This document shows, in pieces, positions 1-9,854 of a DNA stretch of 64,000 bases. The position numbers were made by a program, and so were the translations under genes. The notes under the pieces are model-generated. The model was not told the origin of the DNA. It ran no database searches and saw only the letters and a program-made list of their open reading frames with translations. Within the stretch, counting starts at the first letter, position 1; each line of letters begins with the position of its first letter. Origin of the DNA: Azolla caroliniana (taxonomy: Eukaryota; Polypodiophyta); the NCBI GenBank assembly GCA_043228905.1, contig JBHGNT010000001.1:3472001-3536000 (forward strand), given 5' to 3'.

Positions 1-1941
1 GACTATCTTTATGTGGATATTATTAAAATCAATGTCATGACTCATACATAACTTACGGGATGGTGATATTTCAAATATGAATGATACTCCAAGTATCGAG
101 TAGTCGTTGTGTGTAAAGATATCATGGCATCACGCACACTGTGTCATAAAGTACTTAAGCCCTTTGAAGTTTGAAACCAATATTTTCGTGTTTGTTTCAC
201 ACATAAGATAAACGAGGAACACAATTCATTTACTTTAAAATGAGTAATACACTTGAGCTTGGAATGGCACAATATTGATACTTACCCTCTTGTGAAAACA
301 TTTTCACAAAAGAAGAGGCATCGTAATTGCTTGCATTGCAATACAGGACCTAATGGCCAATTTTACAAAAGAATAATAAAATTACTCAAAAAACCTAGAA
401 AGAGCCTAGTCACATTGTTCCTGAAAAGGTTCTGTTGTAATAAGACAAATGTAGCAAAGGGAGGGCCAACTTTGGGAAGTTATCAAATTCAAAAGGAAAA
501 GTTGATGCACCAATTCTAGTAATATACCAAAGGTAACAATTGTTGGAATGCTCTCTTTAAACATGGTAAGGGAGGAGGGAGTTTGTGAGAGAGAATAACG
601 TTTGAACATGAAGAAGGAAACAACTCATAGAATGCTTCAATCTCGATAATTGCACCATCATCAAAGGTAAGCACATCATCGTCATCTTCCGACAACTTCA
701 AGTAGTCATTGGATCTTCACTTTATCAATAATGCATTGAATCTAGATAGCATACAAAGTAATGGTAATGCTTACTCCATGTTTTCTAGGGTGCGTCAAAA
801 CCTTGACATATTTATGGTGAAAGGATGTCTCCATCAAACATAAAATGAATGTCATGTAGTTTTCGTAGATACAAAAGAGAGGTATTGGCAAAAATTAATG
901 GATGGATGAAGGAGAAACTACCACAACATCCAATGGAAGGGCTTTCTAGTTTTGAAACGTAAAACAATAAGAGAAACATAATAACAAGGGCATTCGATAA
1001 ATTTGTCTATGCCCTTTGCCAATCATTACCCAATGATTATTCTTTTATTTAGCAATGAAGTTAGGTGTTGATAAAGCCAGATGTGGACATCATGATCATA
1101 CAAGAGCCAAGCCTTCAGACACTAGCCACACATGGGAGCACAGACTGTGAAACATACGGCAAAATCTGGAAACCAAGTAAAGTAGAGTTGAATATGGAGA
1201 GAGGAAAACGAAAATTGAAGTCAATATCCTAAAAATGACGAACCACATTCAAATGATAAAAATTCCAAAATCTATCTCAATGCTAGAAAATGGTCAAGCT
1301 GGTGCACACGATGTACTTTCCCACAAAGTAGCTTTGCAAATACATATATGTAGGAACATGTCAACATGACTTATCATGATCAAGCAATGGATTCCAACAA
1401 ATAACATGGGGGGTTAAATACTTTTTTAAATTTTTTTATTAAGATTTTCTTCAATAGTATTAAGAAAAAACGCCCGAAGGCTACAACTTGAACCTATTTG
1501 CCCAGAAAGTTACAAATTTTTATTTACAATGATGTAAAATAATCCTAAGACCAAATATCAAACTTTGTAGAAGGTGTTGGAATTTGTTGATATTCAAGAA
1601 AGAGTACATGGAAGACGATAGTGCCATTGAGGCTCTTGAGTTGACATTGTAAACAGGGGCAACTTTTTCCATAAGTGAATAAGTATTTTCCTTCTCTTAT
1701 TCACGGTCTCTGTGGAACCATGCATATTATCATCTTGGCCACGGACTACTACCAACAAGTTCTCCCATATATCAAGCAACACATCTGAGAGACGAATGTT
1801 TGCCGCATCATAAAGTCGGTTACATCAACATTTCCATAATGCCCATAACGTTATTGTGGTCACTGTTTTCCAAATCTGGACAGATCACACTTGCTTTCGA
1901 GGTTGCTAAAAGGGACTAACTAATATCAATATTCTATTATG
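1..1941. other. AT-rich stretch, nothing recognised
   Basis: I see no convincing gene. The longest open frames are under 90 codons and show no familiar motif. At about 1471-1490 an 18-bp stretch (CGCCCGAAGGCTACAAC...) recurs in inverse orientation at about 19379-19396 inside LTR B, so part of this region may be an old retroelement fragment. No TSD, LTR end or coding relic could be delimited. Confidence 0.5.
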
Positions 1942-3423
1942 TGTCACAACACAATGACATAAAATACAGAGTTGATGAGGATTAAACTTGCAACCTCACT
2001 TCTGACAGGAACTACACGCTCCCTAAGCACAACGCTCGGCCACAACCGAGCTTAGAATCAAACACAGAAAACAGGAATGAACGCACGACACAAAGAAGAG
2101 AAGAGTACACGGGATGTTAACGTGGAAAACCCAAACTAGGGAAAAACCACGGCAGCCCACAGATTGCAAACTATCACTATATCGCAATGTACAACAGTAA
2201 AGCACCGAGGCAACGACCTTGAGCTTGCTATCTTCGCCACAGGCGGCGGTTACAACAGAGGCAATGACCTCTTCCTCTCTCTCTCACTCTCTCACTCTCT
2301 CTCTCTCTCTCACTCACTCTCTCTCTCTCTCTCTGTACACAGTTGTGCGCTCTAATCTTGCGCCAACAAGAATGACAACAACTCTTACAATAAGTTTGCC
2401 CTAAGTCATATTTATACTAATATGAGTTTTCGACTATTTACAAATATAGCCCTGATGGACTCTCAGAAGACATATTTACGAATATGTCCCTTCATCCGGT
2501 GAGCACTCCTCACCGGGCCTGCATCATCCGGCTCTTGTCGGGTACTTGTCATCCGGTTCTCACCGGGTCTTCACCATCCGGCTCTTGCCAGGTACTCGTC
2601 ATCCGGTTCTCACCGGGTCTGCACCATCCGGCTCCTGCCGGGTACTCGTCATCCGGTTCTCACCGGGTCTTCACCATCCGGCTCTTGCCGGGTACTCGTC
2701 ATCCGGTTCTCACCGGGTCTTCCGTTGCCGGGTACTCGTCATCCGGTTCTCACCGGGTCTTCCGTAGCCGGGTAGTCGTCATCCGGTTCTCACCACTTCC
2801 CATCCGGAGGGACCTGTTTCCTAACAACTTCAACAAGACGTCACGCTCAACCATTTTGATATGAGCAAGTATTTGTATATAATGGTTTAGTATTGTACAA
2901 TCTAGCATATAATACATTCAAGAATATACCCATCTTTAGTACGACACGATGACATAAAATGCATAGTTGGTGAGGATTGAACCTACAACCTCACTCAACA
3001 AAATATCATGGTCAACCATTTCGATATATTAAGCTTTTATTTATATATAATATACTTGATCTAATAATTTAGTCACATATCTTTAGAAAGTTCTAGAACT
3101 AGATGGTTCTAAAGGGTTCCCGAATATTCTAATGCATGTACTAGTATAAATACTTGTAACCTCCTTGGTCCCTTTCAGGGGATTCAACACTAGTCATTGA
3201 CACATCAGTCGAGTATTCTCATTTCATGTCATATTGTCTCCTTTATCTTCATATTTTTCTTCATGCTCTCTAGTTAATCCTAGCTTCATAAGTTCATAGA
3301 CTCATCACTCACAATTTCTAGAGTTCCTAGCCTCGTCACTTCTAGCTCCAAGTTCGTGGCCTGTCGCTCATAGCCCCATCATTTGTGCTCCGTCCTAGTT
3401 CACGCTTGGTGTGTGACTCCAAC
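1942..3423 (+). repeat. LTR family K, two direct partial copies
   Basis: A segment starting TGTCACAACACAATGACATA at 1942 runs to 2002 and resumes after the solo LTR at 2832-2940. A second, diverged copy follows from about 2942 to 3423 (shared blocks: GACATAAAATRCA, TGAGGATTRAAC, CAACCTCACT, CTCAACCATTT). The second copy has a TATA-like GTATAAATA near 3140. They look like LTR left ends. No internal coding region is attached, so these are solo or truncated LTRs. Ends are approximate. Confidence 0.55.
2003..2826 (-). mobile_element. Solo copia LTR (family D) with TSD
   Basis: The segment starts TGACAGGAACTACACG and ends CCTGTTTCCTAACA. It is flanked by the 5-bp duplication ACTTC (1998-2002 and 2827-2831). 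It matches the LTRs of Copia-3 (47174, 51854) through most of its length, so I read it on the minus strand like them. No internal region is present, so this is a solo LTR left by LTR-LTR recombination. It contains a CT microsatellite near 2280-2335 and about six copies of a 50-bp CCGG-rich repeat at 2480-2810. Confidence 0.9.
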
Positions 3424-3836
3424 ATTCACAGATAGATAATATGCACATGAGAATAGAAGAAACTCGAATGGATGAGTTGATGAATTGAAAGACTCTAGGA
3501 CTGGTGTTGTTCACCTTGATTTTAATCTAGGTGAACACACATATTTATACAAGTTCTAAAATTAAATATCTCTAGAATATACACGAGAAATATCTCTAGA
3601 ATATATCCGACAAATATCTCTAGAATATACCTGTCTAGAATATACCATAAAATATTTCTAGAATATACTAAAGACGGGTATATTCTGGAATGTACTATAT
3701 GGTAGACCATATAATTCTAAACCATTATATACAAATACATGCTCATATAAAAATGGTTGAGCATGACACCCTGTTGAAGTGAGGTTGCAAGTTTAATCCT
3801 CACCAACTATGTATTTTATATCATTGTGTCGTGACA
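3424..3836 (-). repeat. LTR family K, inverted copy
   Basis: Read on the minus strand from 3836 this begins TGTCACGACACAATGATATA and follows the copy at 1942 for well over 100 bp. Further in it carries TATAAATAT (minus strand of about 3541-3549), then an inverted repeat at 3509-3536. The stretch just downstream (GGTGAACAACACCAGT) is shared with the 3' LTR of element M at 44660-44700. The left end is approximate. Confidence 0.55.
3564..3690. repeat. 24-bp minisatellite, TCTAGAATATAC core
   Basis: The unit AAATATCTCTAGAATATAC plus 5 bp recurs at 24-bp spacing (3564, 3588, 3612) and then in degenerate form to about 3690. It lies inside the inverted K-type LTR. Confidence 0.75.
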
Positions 3837-3911
3837 TTATCATCCCCTTTACGACCGCCTTTTCGAAAGCATAGTATAGGGGTGAACGAGAATTGGAGCA
3901 CCGACGAGCGT

Positions 3912-4103
3912 GAGCAACCATGTGTTGTCCTCACCGGAGACTGGAATACCAACAGATGGGAGCAACCATGTGCAGTCCTCACCGGAGACACGAACACCAA
4001 CGGATGTGAGAGAGCATGTGTAGTCCTCATGGGGATTTGGAACACCAACGGGCATGAGCAACCATGTGCAATCCTCACAAGGAACTTGAACACCAATGGG
4101 CGA
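3912..4103. repeat. 48-bp tandem repeat, four units
   Basis: Units start at 3912, 3960, 4008 and 4056 with GAGCAACCATGTG or a variant. The period is exactly 48 bp, a multiple of three, so frames stay open on both strands: about 107 codons on plus, and 142 and 178 codons on minus. The repeat alone explains those open frames, so I do not call a gene. A second, looser repeat (GATCCCCACCRGGRAAGTGAGC...) occurs at about 4213-4300 and 4350-4425. Confidence 0.85.
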
Positions 4104-4429
4104 AGGAGTGCAAGTGAAGCGTCCGATTCGACATCTTCTATCATGAGAGGGTAAATAGTCGAGGTTGACCCAAAACACAACACAAACAGTAGCGCTAGCG
4201 AGAAACCGACGCGATCCCCACCAGGAAAGTGAGCAGTTGTGATCCCCACCGGAACTAGAAGGTGAGCGATCGAAATCGATCCCCGTCAAAGGAAAGTGGT
4301 GTGAAATGTGGACCAAAATGAAAATGGAGTGCAAACAAGCAATGATTTGATCCCCACCAGGGAAGTGAGCGGTTGTAACACTCATCGGAACTAGGAAGTT
4401 GAGCGATTGAAATCAATCTTCACCATATT

Positions 4430-4798
4430 GTGATGCAAAATGATACCTATAGATGATGACAATGATAGTGATGATGATAATGATCAACCAAGCAAAGTAG
4501 TGTTGACAAAGATGAAGGATTGACGAAGTAGCGTTGATGAAGACAACAAGAGGTGCTGAAAATGATGATGTCGAAGACAAGGCAACGAAGACAACAACGA
4601 CGAGGAAGCGACTCTCGAAGCAAGGACGATTGTGATGACGATGTCTCTAAAACCAAGTATGTTGATGATAGTTACTTTGGAAGCAATGACGATGATGATG
4701 GTATCTCTAGAAGAAAAGATGGAGGCAATGAAGAAAATGGGCAATGCTTCCAGTTGGAAGGTCACCATTATGGAGCAAGCTACCCATTTGTGTGTTCA
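4430..4798. other. GAT/GAC-rich low-complexity DNA
   Basis: The region is rich in GATGATGAC-type triplets, giving short acidic or Met-rich open frames on both strands. No gene is recognised. Its right end (4778-4804) is a 27-bp perfect inverted copy of the start of the L-element gag gene at 5453-5479. Confidence 0.5.
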
Positions 4799-5288
4799 TG
4801 TTGAGGTATCAAGCTCAACGAGGTTTAGTTATTTAGTTAACCATGTAACTTAGTAATTACATAATTAGAATCTAGTTAGAAATGTTGATCTTAAAGCCTT
4901 AAAGATGATTTTGTACTTGTGGGGATAAATTCTAGATCCTCCACCACCAAGTTCATTGAATATAGGACTTACATCCTTGTACCTATATTCTCCTCACATA
5001 TGTGCACCCTTGCACATGAGATGTATATATATATATATATATATATACCTCATTGTGGGTATCTTTGTTCTTTGATGCTTATTAATATAGAGAAAGGTTA
5101 TCTAGCTACACTCTTGTTAATCATCCCCCATTTTATCTTATTGTTCATAAGTGTAACTTCCTCTCTCTCTTTCTCTCACACACATACACACATATCACAT
5201 AATCCCTTACGGCTTAATCATATACGTGATTAACTACTCACATAATTAGATATTAATTAACCCTTAGTTAATTACCTAATTATTAACA
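4799..5288 (+). mobile_element. Probable 5' LTR of copia element L
   Basis: The segment begins TGTTGAGG and ends ATTATTAACA, immediately followed by a tRNA-like primer site at 5289. It holds an AT dinucleotide run near 5027-5046 and a CT-rich tract before the end. Only one copy is present in the window, so the left boundary rests on the TG start and the spacing alone. Confidence 0.6.
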
Positions 5289-5300
5289 TGGTATCAAAGC
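5289..5300 (+). other. Primer binding site, initiator-Met type
   Basis: TGGTATCAAAGC directly after the LTR end differs at one base from TGGTATCAGAGC, the usual plant copia primer site complementary to initiator Met tRNA. Confidence 0.8.
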
Positions 5301-5457
5301 GTGTGCTTTAGCAAATCCACTAAGCCCATCCGCCTTATAGTGATTGTGTGTTCAAGACGCCGACAACAAATCCGACTATCCGTTACTGTAGTGCCACTAC
5401 ATAGCACGCATACATGACCGAAGGAGGACAAGCCAAAAAGCAAGACATTACATCAAC

Positions 5458-6975
5458 ATGAACACACAAATGGGTAGCTCGATCCATAGTGAAAAGCTCG
5501 ATTGAAGCAATTTCTCATCTTGGGAGTACAAGATGGACCAAAACCTAGTCGGCTAAGGGGGTATTGGAGCTACATCAACGACGCCCTCGAAAACAAACCC
5601 GACATCACAAACGCCAACTACCCAACATGGGAGCAAGGGGCGAGTTGGATGATGTACTGTTTGGTAACATGTGTCCATGATCACATGCTTTGTCACATTT
5701 GAGACTCCAAGAAGCCTAAAGAAGTGTGGCTGAATTTGAGAAAAATCTTCGCTCCCAACACGACCATCCGCAAGCTTCAACTCTGGCAAGAGTTGAACAA
5801 CATTCGACAAAAAGACATGTTCGTGTCGAACTACACATCCAAGATCAAGAGCATTTGGGATTCACTTAGGTCCATCAACATAAACATTGAAGAGGACGAA
5901 TTGGTGCAAGTGTGCTTGGGTGGACTCGCACAACGGTTCGACCCGATAAGGACAACAATCTTAGCGAGGGAGAACCCTCCTTCATTCTTCGGCCTTCAAT
6001 CCATGTAATTGGTTGAAGAGAATCATGTCAAAACAAAAAGCAAGATGTCGGAAGGACATATATTCTTCTTGAACTCAGAAGGTGGTCAAGGATGCGGTTT
6101 CAGAGGAGGACAAATCGGCTGGAATCACGAAAGTAACTCAACCCTTCGACAAGCAAACGGAAATACTCAAGGAACCTTTAGAAGAGGGGGGAGCTTCCGT
6201 CACTTGCAACAACTATGGTAAAATTAGCCACCGCAAAGAGGAATACCGAAAGAAAGGAAGCGAGTAAGCCTCCACAAGTTAGCAAGTCATCAACTACGTC
6301 ACCAACTCCAAATTCGAAGACTATGCAGGCATGTTCGTCATGAGACACAAAGCAAACACTATGTCGGCATCTAGTTCGGCCAACATTTCCACATAAGAGG
6401 AACTATGGTTCGTCGACTCAAGCGCCTCAAATCACATGACGTCTCACGAAGAGTGGTTCAATGATTTGTGTACGCCCGATCGACCCGACTACATGGAGAC
6501 GGGAGACGACACCACACACACCATTCGACATATTGGCAATGTTCCTCTTGGCAAGGGCAACAACAATTACATCAAGAATGTCTTGCACGTTCTAACAATA
6601 ATGAAGAATTTGGTCTTAGTCAGCCAAATCGTGGAGCAAGGCATGCAAGTTCGTTTCAACAATGGAGGCTACTTTATAGAAAAGAATGGCCGACTCATAG
6701 CTAGAGGATGGAGAGAAGGCCAAATGTTTATTCTCAATTCGGATGAGGTAAAATCGGGTGCTCAAGGTTGAATCGAATATCAAGTTGTGGCACAAGAGAA
6801 TCAACCACGTCAACCTCCAACGACTTTGAGCTATGCAGTCGAAGGGAGTAGTTATTGGACTTCCGACCCTTGAGTCGAAACGAGTCGACCGTGTGTGCGA
6901 AGCATGCCAACTCGGCAAACAACATCGAATCCCATTCCCAAAGGGGAGCTACGTAAGCAAAGGCCTCCTTGACGT
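5458..6975 (+). pseudogene. Copia element L: gag, protease and pre-integrase relic
   Basis: An ATG at 5458 opens a copia gag (MNTQMGSS...), broken by stops and frameshifts. Gag-like blocks include a WSYINDALENKP stretch near 5560 and the typical KLQLWQELNNIRQK region near 5770-5810. A protease start follows near 6410 (WFVDSSASNHMT; the usual DSGAS is changed to DSSAS). A GAG-pre-integrase stretch follows near 6830-6970, with the C-x2-C of CEACQLGKQHR. The frame stops at 6975, where an A-type LTR begins. Integrase core, RT, RNase H and the 3' LTR are absent, so this is a 5' half element and cannot be functional. Confidence 0.85.
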
Positions 6976-7529
6976 TGTCATGAAGATTCGCACGCGTGCG
7001 TGCTTCGCTCGAGTGGGACCACCGGGGTCTTGGACCAAGGAGGATGTTTGCCAAGTTAATTTAAAGATGATGTGAACAATCGAGTCGAGGAAGACAATCT
7101 CACACTTGGAGAGAACAAAATTTTGTACACTTTGAGAAGAAGATAGATGAGAGGACGAAAGATGCGAAGAAGAATAAGAAGAATATTATATTATTGATGA
7201 TGATGATGATGATCTTACAATTTAGCCGCCCCCTTTACAGAAGCCTTACTAGGGTTTTTATAGGTTTAACCATGCTTCCAAGCACAAAACCATGGGCTTG
7301 GACTTGGCATGGTTTCTGTGCACACAGTTTTATACGATTGTTTCCTATTCAATATGAAAATAAAATATATAGATCTAAAGTATTCAACAATACCTCTAGT
7401 GGTAAGTCAATTGTCTCCTATCGTGGAGGTGCAAGGTTTCAAATCTTGTTTGCACCCCTCTGTATACACAAAAATGCCACTAGGCCTTAGGCTTATTTTC
7501 ATATTTACAAGTATTTGGGTAATGCGCGT
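6976..7529 (-). mobile_element. A-type LTR fragment (H)
   Basis: It begins TGTCATGAAGATTCGCACGCG and then GGGACCACCGGGGTCTTGGACCAAGG, matching the left part of the A-family LTRs (GGACCGCGGGGGTCTTGGACTAGGG at 9254). The left flank (6972-6975) is ACGT, with CG in the centre as at the other A-type junctions. The right end is not recognisable. A GATGAT run lies at 7195-7212. It separates the truncated copia L from the truncated gag of element E, so it may mark a rearrangement junction. Confidence 0.55.
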
Positions 7530-8252
7530 ACCTAAGTACACATCCAAGGCAACGTGGAGGGGATTTGATGATTAGGTGGAAACCCCAGACAAGGGGCTGA
7601 AGGTCCTCGATGTGTTTTCGACATTCAAAAGTCGATTCGGGAGGTAGTTCGCGAGAGATCAAGCTATCCTCGCACCAGACAAATTCATCATGTTCCTACG
7701 CGCTATGGATGTCCGGGACTGGAAAGATCTGGGAGTGCTTCTAGAGGATACGACTACTGAGAGTGGCCTCACCAATACATGGAAAAATGTGCGGGGCATC
7801 ATTGCGTGATACACAAAGAGGAGGCAATGGATCGGTAATGAAGAAAAGTGGGTTTTGGAACCAATTCTGAGACTAAGAGCCGGATTGGAAGACCATCAAC
7901 CATTGGCTCAGGAGACTATGACCGAGAAGGGAATCGATGCAACCACAGTGGAGTAGTTGCTAAAGGACACGGAGAATCTCAAAATTGCGATGCTGAAGAA
8001 GTCAAAAGATCAAGTATATGGACTGTCGGTGCATATGGTGCGATAGCACCAAAAATGATCTGAAGGATTGCGATGAGCACAAGGAGCTCTACAACGGGAT
8101 CTCATCTAGTATGATGGAAATCGAATCCATTCGATGGACTCTCGGAAGCCACTCCAGCCGAACTTCCGAAAAGGCGCCATGAAGAAGGTCCTAGAGGAGG
8201 AGATGGCGGGAAAAAGCAATAATGCGACAACTACGGGAATACGTGTGTGCGA
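7530..8252 (+). pseudogene. Element E gag, first fragment
   Basis: Conceptual translation aligns by eye with the gag of element C at 33245: VETPDKGLKVLDVF pairs with WVEFPGKGRNATALL, and KFIMFLRAMDVRDWKDLG with RVLLFVKSVDERDRDQVG. At least five in-frame stops are visible, one at a position where C has Trp. The gag N-terminus is missing. The fragment ends at 8252 (AGIRVC...) where Copia-1 was inserted, and continues at 17883. E is the oldest and outermost element that can be followed across most of the window. Confidence 0.8.
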
Positions 8253-8940
8253 TGTTGAGAACTCGACGTTCCTTATGTTCGACGCTCGGCCACAACCGAG
8301 ATTCTTTTCATACACAGAAAAAAAAAACAGGTAATGAAACGCGACACAAAGGAGAGAAATGGTACACAGGAGGTTTACGTGGAAAACCCCAAAATAAGGG
8401 AAAAACCACGGCAGCCCACAGGCGGCAAACTGTCACTATGTAGGAATATCATACAACAGTGAGTTCACTGAGGCAACGACCTCGTGCTCTCAGATCTTCG
8501 CCACAGGCGGCGGTTACAACAGAGGCAACGACCTCGTCTCTCTCTCCTTCTCTCTGTACAGTTACGTGCTCTCTCTTCTTCTTGCACCAACAAGGAAGAA
8601 TAACAACAACAAAAACGACACACACTAAAAGTTTTCCCTAAGTCATATTTATACTAATATGACTTTTCGGCTATTTACAAATGTAGCCTCGATGGGCTCT
8701 CAGAAACATATTTACGAATATGTCTCTTCCTCCGGTTCATACCGGGCCTACACCATCCGGCTCTCCGCAGTCGGGTACTCCCCATCCGGTTCATACCGAG
8801 CCTACACCATCCGGCTCTCCGCAGTCGGGTACTCCCCATTCGGTTCATACCAATTCGGCCTCGGCCTGTCGGCCTCGGCTGAGTTTGTTCGTCGGCACTG
8901 TTCTTCTCCCTTCCCATCCGGAGGGACCTGTCTCCCAACA
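8253..8940 (-). repeat. Copia-1 3' LTR
   Basis: 688 bp, TGTTGAGAACTC...CTCCCAACA. It carries CT-rich stretches and about two and a half copies of a CCGG-rich repeat near 8725-8850. It is preceded (minus sense) by the purine tract at 8941-8952. Confidence 0.95.
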
Positions 8941-8950
8941 AACTCCCCCT

Positions 8951-9219
8951 TCACTCCGGCATGGGGTGTCTTTCCAACCCGATTCTCTTCCGGCATGCGT
9001 CCAACTTGTCGGGTGTCAGCACTTTGGTCAGCATATCTGACCCGTTCTTGGCCGTGTGGATCTTCGTCAGTGCGAACTCCTGGTCATCTACCCTTTCCCG
9101 GATCCATTGATACCTCCGCTGGATATGCTTCGTCCGGGAATGGTAGGCCGCATTCTTAGCAAGGTGGATGGCACTTTGACTGTCGCAGTAGAGTTGGTAT
9201 TCCTCTTGCCGGATACCGA
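8951..9219 (-). pseudogene. Copia-1 polyprotein C-terminus, cut off by A1
   Basis: This is the last ~89 codons of the Copia-1 polyprotein (end of RNase H), ending with TGA at 8951-8953 just before the purine tract. The equivalent part of Copia-2 contains YCDSQSAIHLAKNAAYHSRT and ends RHPMPK. Element A1 separates it from the rest of the gene at 13364. The 4-bp target duplication CCGA is present on both sides. Confidence 0.9.
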
Positions 9220-9761
9220 TGTCGCGTTGTTACGCGCGTGCGTGTAGAAGGGGCAGGACCGCGGGGGTCTTGGACTAGGGAGTGGAGGAGAAAGAATAGG
9301 ACATAATATGGAGGCTTAGCTCAAGAGGAGAAGAGGAAAGAATAAGATCACGACATCGAAGGAGGGATCGGCGGAGGCAAGATGCTCAACAAGTTATATT
9401 AAAACAACGAATGGTTACAACAATGGTGGCCGCCATGGCCGCACCAAAATGACTATCCGAAAACCCTAAAGGGAAACCCAAGAAGAAAACCCTAACCGAA
9501 ACCCTAACCCTAAAACGAAATGGGAAGAGGGAGAACCCTAGACTAAGTGGTATACCTTACTCGCACAAAATAGGCAACCCCTTCATAAGTGACCCCTCCC
9601 TTCCTTTTATAGCCCAAGGAGGGAGGGACCTTACAATGTGGGACAAAATTTTCCCCTCTCTTTCTATACACCATATCCTAGTATACATGTGCACATGTTG
9701 CACACCACCGACTTGCCCCTTCCACCCCGGTTTCCGCCTATGGACGAAAATCTTCACGACA
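9220..9761 (-). repeat. A1 3' LTR
   Basis: 542 bp. Minus-strand TATA box GGCTATAAAAGG (plus 9606-9617). It holds several AAACCCTAA telobox-like motifs at about 9460-9515. Confidence 0.95.
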
Positions 9762-9854
9762 TCCACCCCCACCAAACCGCACATCCACCGGTATGTGCCA
9801 AGAAAGGAAAAGGGTGAGAGATTTCGTCCATGGTAATTAACCGGGTCTTTCGCC

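Noticed and set aside
253-519. Short ORFs at the left edge as host genes
   Set aside because: Under 90 codons, no motif, overlapping ORFs on the other strand.
2480-2810. CRISPR-like array (regular ~50-bp repeats)
   Set aside because: Units are contiguous variants without unique spacers, inside a plant LTR.
3849-4385. Minus-strand ORF of 178 codons
   Set aside because: Explained by the 48-bp tandem repeat, whose period keeps frames open.
9455-9520. Telomeric DNA (CCCTAAA repeats)
   Set aside because: Only a few degenerate copies inside an LTR, repeated with the LTR; not a telomere.
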